Shown: in pieces, positions 6,503 to 7,325 of the stretch | Position numbering within the stretch: position 1 is the first letter of the stretch | Layout: every line of letters starts with the position of its first letter | NCBI GenBank assembly: GCA_937894795.1 | Contig: CALCQV010000019.1 | Coordinates: forward strand, 1-7,325 | Source of the DNA: an uncultured Bacteroidales bacterium | GTDB lineage: Bacteria > Bacteroidota > Bacteroidia > Bacteroidales > Lentimicrobiaceae | Direction: 5' to 3' | DNA: 7,325 nt | The notes under the pieces: generated by a model | Told to the model about the DNA's origin: nothing | The model's database searches: none | What the model saw: the letters and a program-made list of their open reading frames with translations, nothing else | Translations under genes and position numbers: made by a program

Positions 6503-6590
6503 GCCCGAGTGGTGGAATTGGTAGACACGAAGGACTTAAAATCCTTTGGCCATTGCGGCCGTGCCGGTTCAAGTCCGGCCTCGGGTACCA
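6503..6590 (+). tRNA. tRNA-Leu (anticodon TAA), CCA encoded
   Basis: A class II tRNA of 85 nt plus an encoded CCA (6588-6590). The acceptor GCCCGAG (6503-6509) pairs with CTCGGGT (6580-6586) with a G1-U72 wobble, and discriminator A6587 is the leucine identity base. The anticodon stem is AAGGA/TCCTT (6530-6534, 6542-6546); the loop CTTAAAA carries TAA at 6537-6539. The long variable arm GGCC-ATTGC-GGCC (6548-6560) is typical for Leu. The T arm is GCCGG-TTCAAGT-CCGGC (6563-6579). It reads UUA and, by wobble, UUG codons. Confidence 0.97.
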
Positions 6591-6592
6591 CC

Positions 6593-6628
6593 AAAAAAAC
6601 CTGTATAGATACTATACAGGTTTTTTTT
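6593..6628. terminator. Strong bidirectional terminator between tRNA-Leu and the convergent GEVED gene
   Basis: CCTGTATAG (6600-6608) and CTATACAGG (6612-6620) form a perfect 9-bp stem with an ATA loop. It is flanked by seven As (6593-6599) and eight Ts (6621-6628), which can lengthen the stem to 16 bp. On the plus strand it ends the tRNA transcript three bases after the encoded CCA. On the minus strand it lies 25 bases past the stop at 6654 and ends the GEVED gene with its own U-run. Confidence 0.93.
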
Positions 6629-6653
6629 ATTCTTCGTTTTTAGACTCGCTGTC

Positions 6654-7325
6654 TTATTCCCTGATAAACTTCTTTAAGGTTGTCGATATTCCATCATCTA
6701 CTCCAATGTAGTAGATTCCTTTTGCATATTTATCGAGTGAAAGGGCCGTAAGTTTATCCCTGGTGTTAAAATCCTCAAGTATAGAACCCATTACACTGTA
6801 AACTTTGATGTTTATCTTTTCTGAAACACTGGTAACTTTAATATTCAGGACAGAATTAGCAGGATTCGGATATAGTTCGAGGCTGAGACCTGTTGATTCT
6901 CTTTGTGCAATAGGCGCTGCCGGAGCTGTACCGAAAACAACCGTGTAATCTTCTACTTCTCCATTGGCAAAGATTTCACACGAACCGGGTGTTGAGCCAT
7001 TCTTCATGCTTACACGCATGCGTGTCTGTCCTGCGGCTCCTGAAGGTATGGTGATAGTACCGCTGGCCACGCCCTTTTTGTTGTTGCCCACATAAACCTG
7101 TTCACCACTGTCATCAAAGTCCAAATCACCGTTGTAATCTATCCATACCTTCCAGTATTCTCTTCTATTGGTGGTATTGGGTGTCAGCTTTATGGTATTT
7201 GAAGATCCGGGCGCCAGTGTGAATGTTTTGGCGGTAAAGTCTGAATAGGTGCTTCCTGCTGAGGTGTATGTAACCGAACCTATTGCAACACTCTTGATAT
7301 AATCTGTGGCAAAGCTGTTGCTATG
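6654..7325 (-). CDS. GEVED-domain protein with type IX secretion C-terminal sorting domain (C-terminal 223 residues)
   Basis: The frame is open from the right edge to a TAA at 6656-6654, so the N-terminus is missing. Counting from the edge, residues about 15-131 are a GEVED-type beta-sandwich domain: WKVWIDYNGDLDFDDSGEQ (58-76), whose Asp63/Asn65/Asp67/Asp69 spacing suggests a calcium-binding loop, then NGEVEDYTVVFG (121-132). A short Ala/Pro linker leads to a type IX (Por) sorting domain (about 148-223) with LYPNPANSVL (151-160), IKVYSVMG, and the final GIYYIGVDDG and KKFIRE. In this family the tail carries the protein across the outer membrane and is usually cleaved, leaving the protein secreted or bound to the surface. 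GEVED domains often follow catalytic domains such as peptidases in large secreted Bacteroidetes proteins, but the catalytic part, if any, is outside the window. A TTG at 7124 is an internal leucine within a conserved motif, not a start. Confidence 0.9.
   Translation of the reverse strand, partial: HSNSFATDYIKSVAIGSVTYTSAGSTYSDFTAKTFTLAPGSSNTIKLTPNTTNRREYWKVWIDYNGDLDFDDSGEQVYVGNNKKGVASGTITIPSGAAGQTRMRVSMKNGSTPGSCEIFANGEVEDYTVVFGTAPAAPIAQRESTGLSLELYPNPANSVLNIKVTSVSEKINIKVYSVMGSILEDFNTRDKLTALSLDKYAKGIYYIGVDDGISTTLKKFIRE

Noticed and set aside
6503..6586. G1-U72 wobble in the tRNA-Leu acceptor as a possible defect
   Set aside because: As I recall, the E. coli tRNA-Leu(UAA) gene has the same G-U end pair, so this is a normal feature.
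6391..6590. tRNA genes as the attachment site of an integrated element
   Set aside because: No integrase gene and no repeated copy of either tRNA 3' end occurs in the window, and the flanking gene is an ordinary envelope gene.
6361..6711. Overlapping plus-strand reading frames across the tRNA genes
   Set aside because: Both frames cover two well-formed tRNAs and a terminator and show no protein-like features.

Overview
The window looks like chromosomal DNA from a member of the Bacteroidetes, probably Bacteroidales or a close relative. The evidence is a type IX secretion C-terminal sorting domain, an OmpA-like domain with the ASPEG motif, a MutS N-terminus of the Bacteroidetes type, start codons without Shine-Dalgarno sequences, and promoters of the Bacteroidetes form TTTG-N19-21-TAnnTTTG. 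No phage, insertion sequence, CRISPR array or plasmid signal is visible, and base composition is even across the window.

Left part (1-2950, minus strand): the first 58 codons of a lipoprotein gene run off the left edge. Upstream of it in the same direction is a gene for an 821-residue outer-membrane protein (signal peptide, beta-barrel, OmpA-like domain, C-terminal TPRs). A strong hairpin terminator separates the two genes. The larger gene has a perfect consensus promoter, with a cluster of TTTATCG-type repeats just beyond the -33 box.

Middle (3086-6335): a minus-strand SpoU/TrmH-family RNA methyltransferase gene is divergent from a complete plus-strand mutS. The 109 bp between the preferred starts (GTG at 3610, ATG at 3720) holds overlapping candidate promoters, an 8-bp inverted repeat and a perfect 10-bp palindrome.

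Right part (6336-7325): a consensus promoter begins five bases after the mutS stop. It drives tRNA-Gly(GCC), a terminator, tRNA-Leu(UAA) and a strong bidirectional terminator. That terminator also serves a convergent minus-strand gene, cut by the right edge, for a GEVED-domain protein with a type IX sorting tail.

The genes are housekeeping (mismatch repair, RNA modification, tRNAs) and cell-envelope functions. I found no convincing undescribed system. The points most worth a second look are the mutS/methyltransferase control region, the altered peptidoglycan-binding site of the OmpA-like protein, and the repeat cluster upstream of its promoter.
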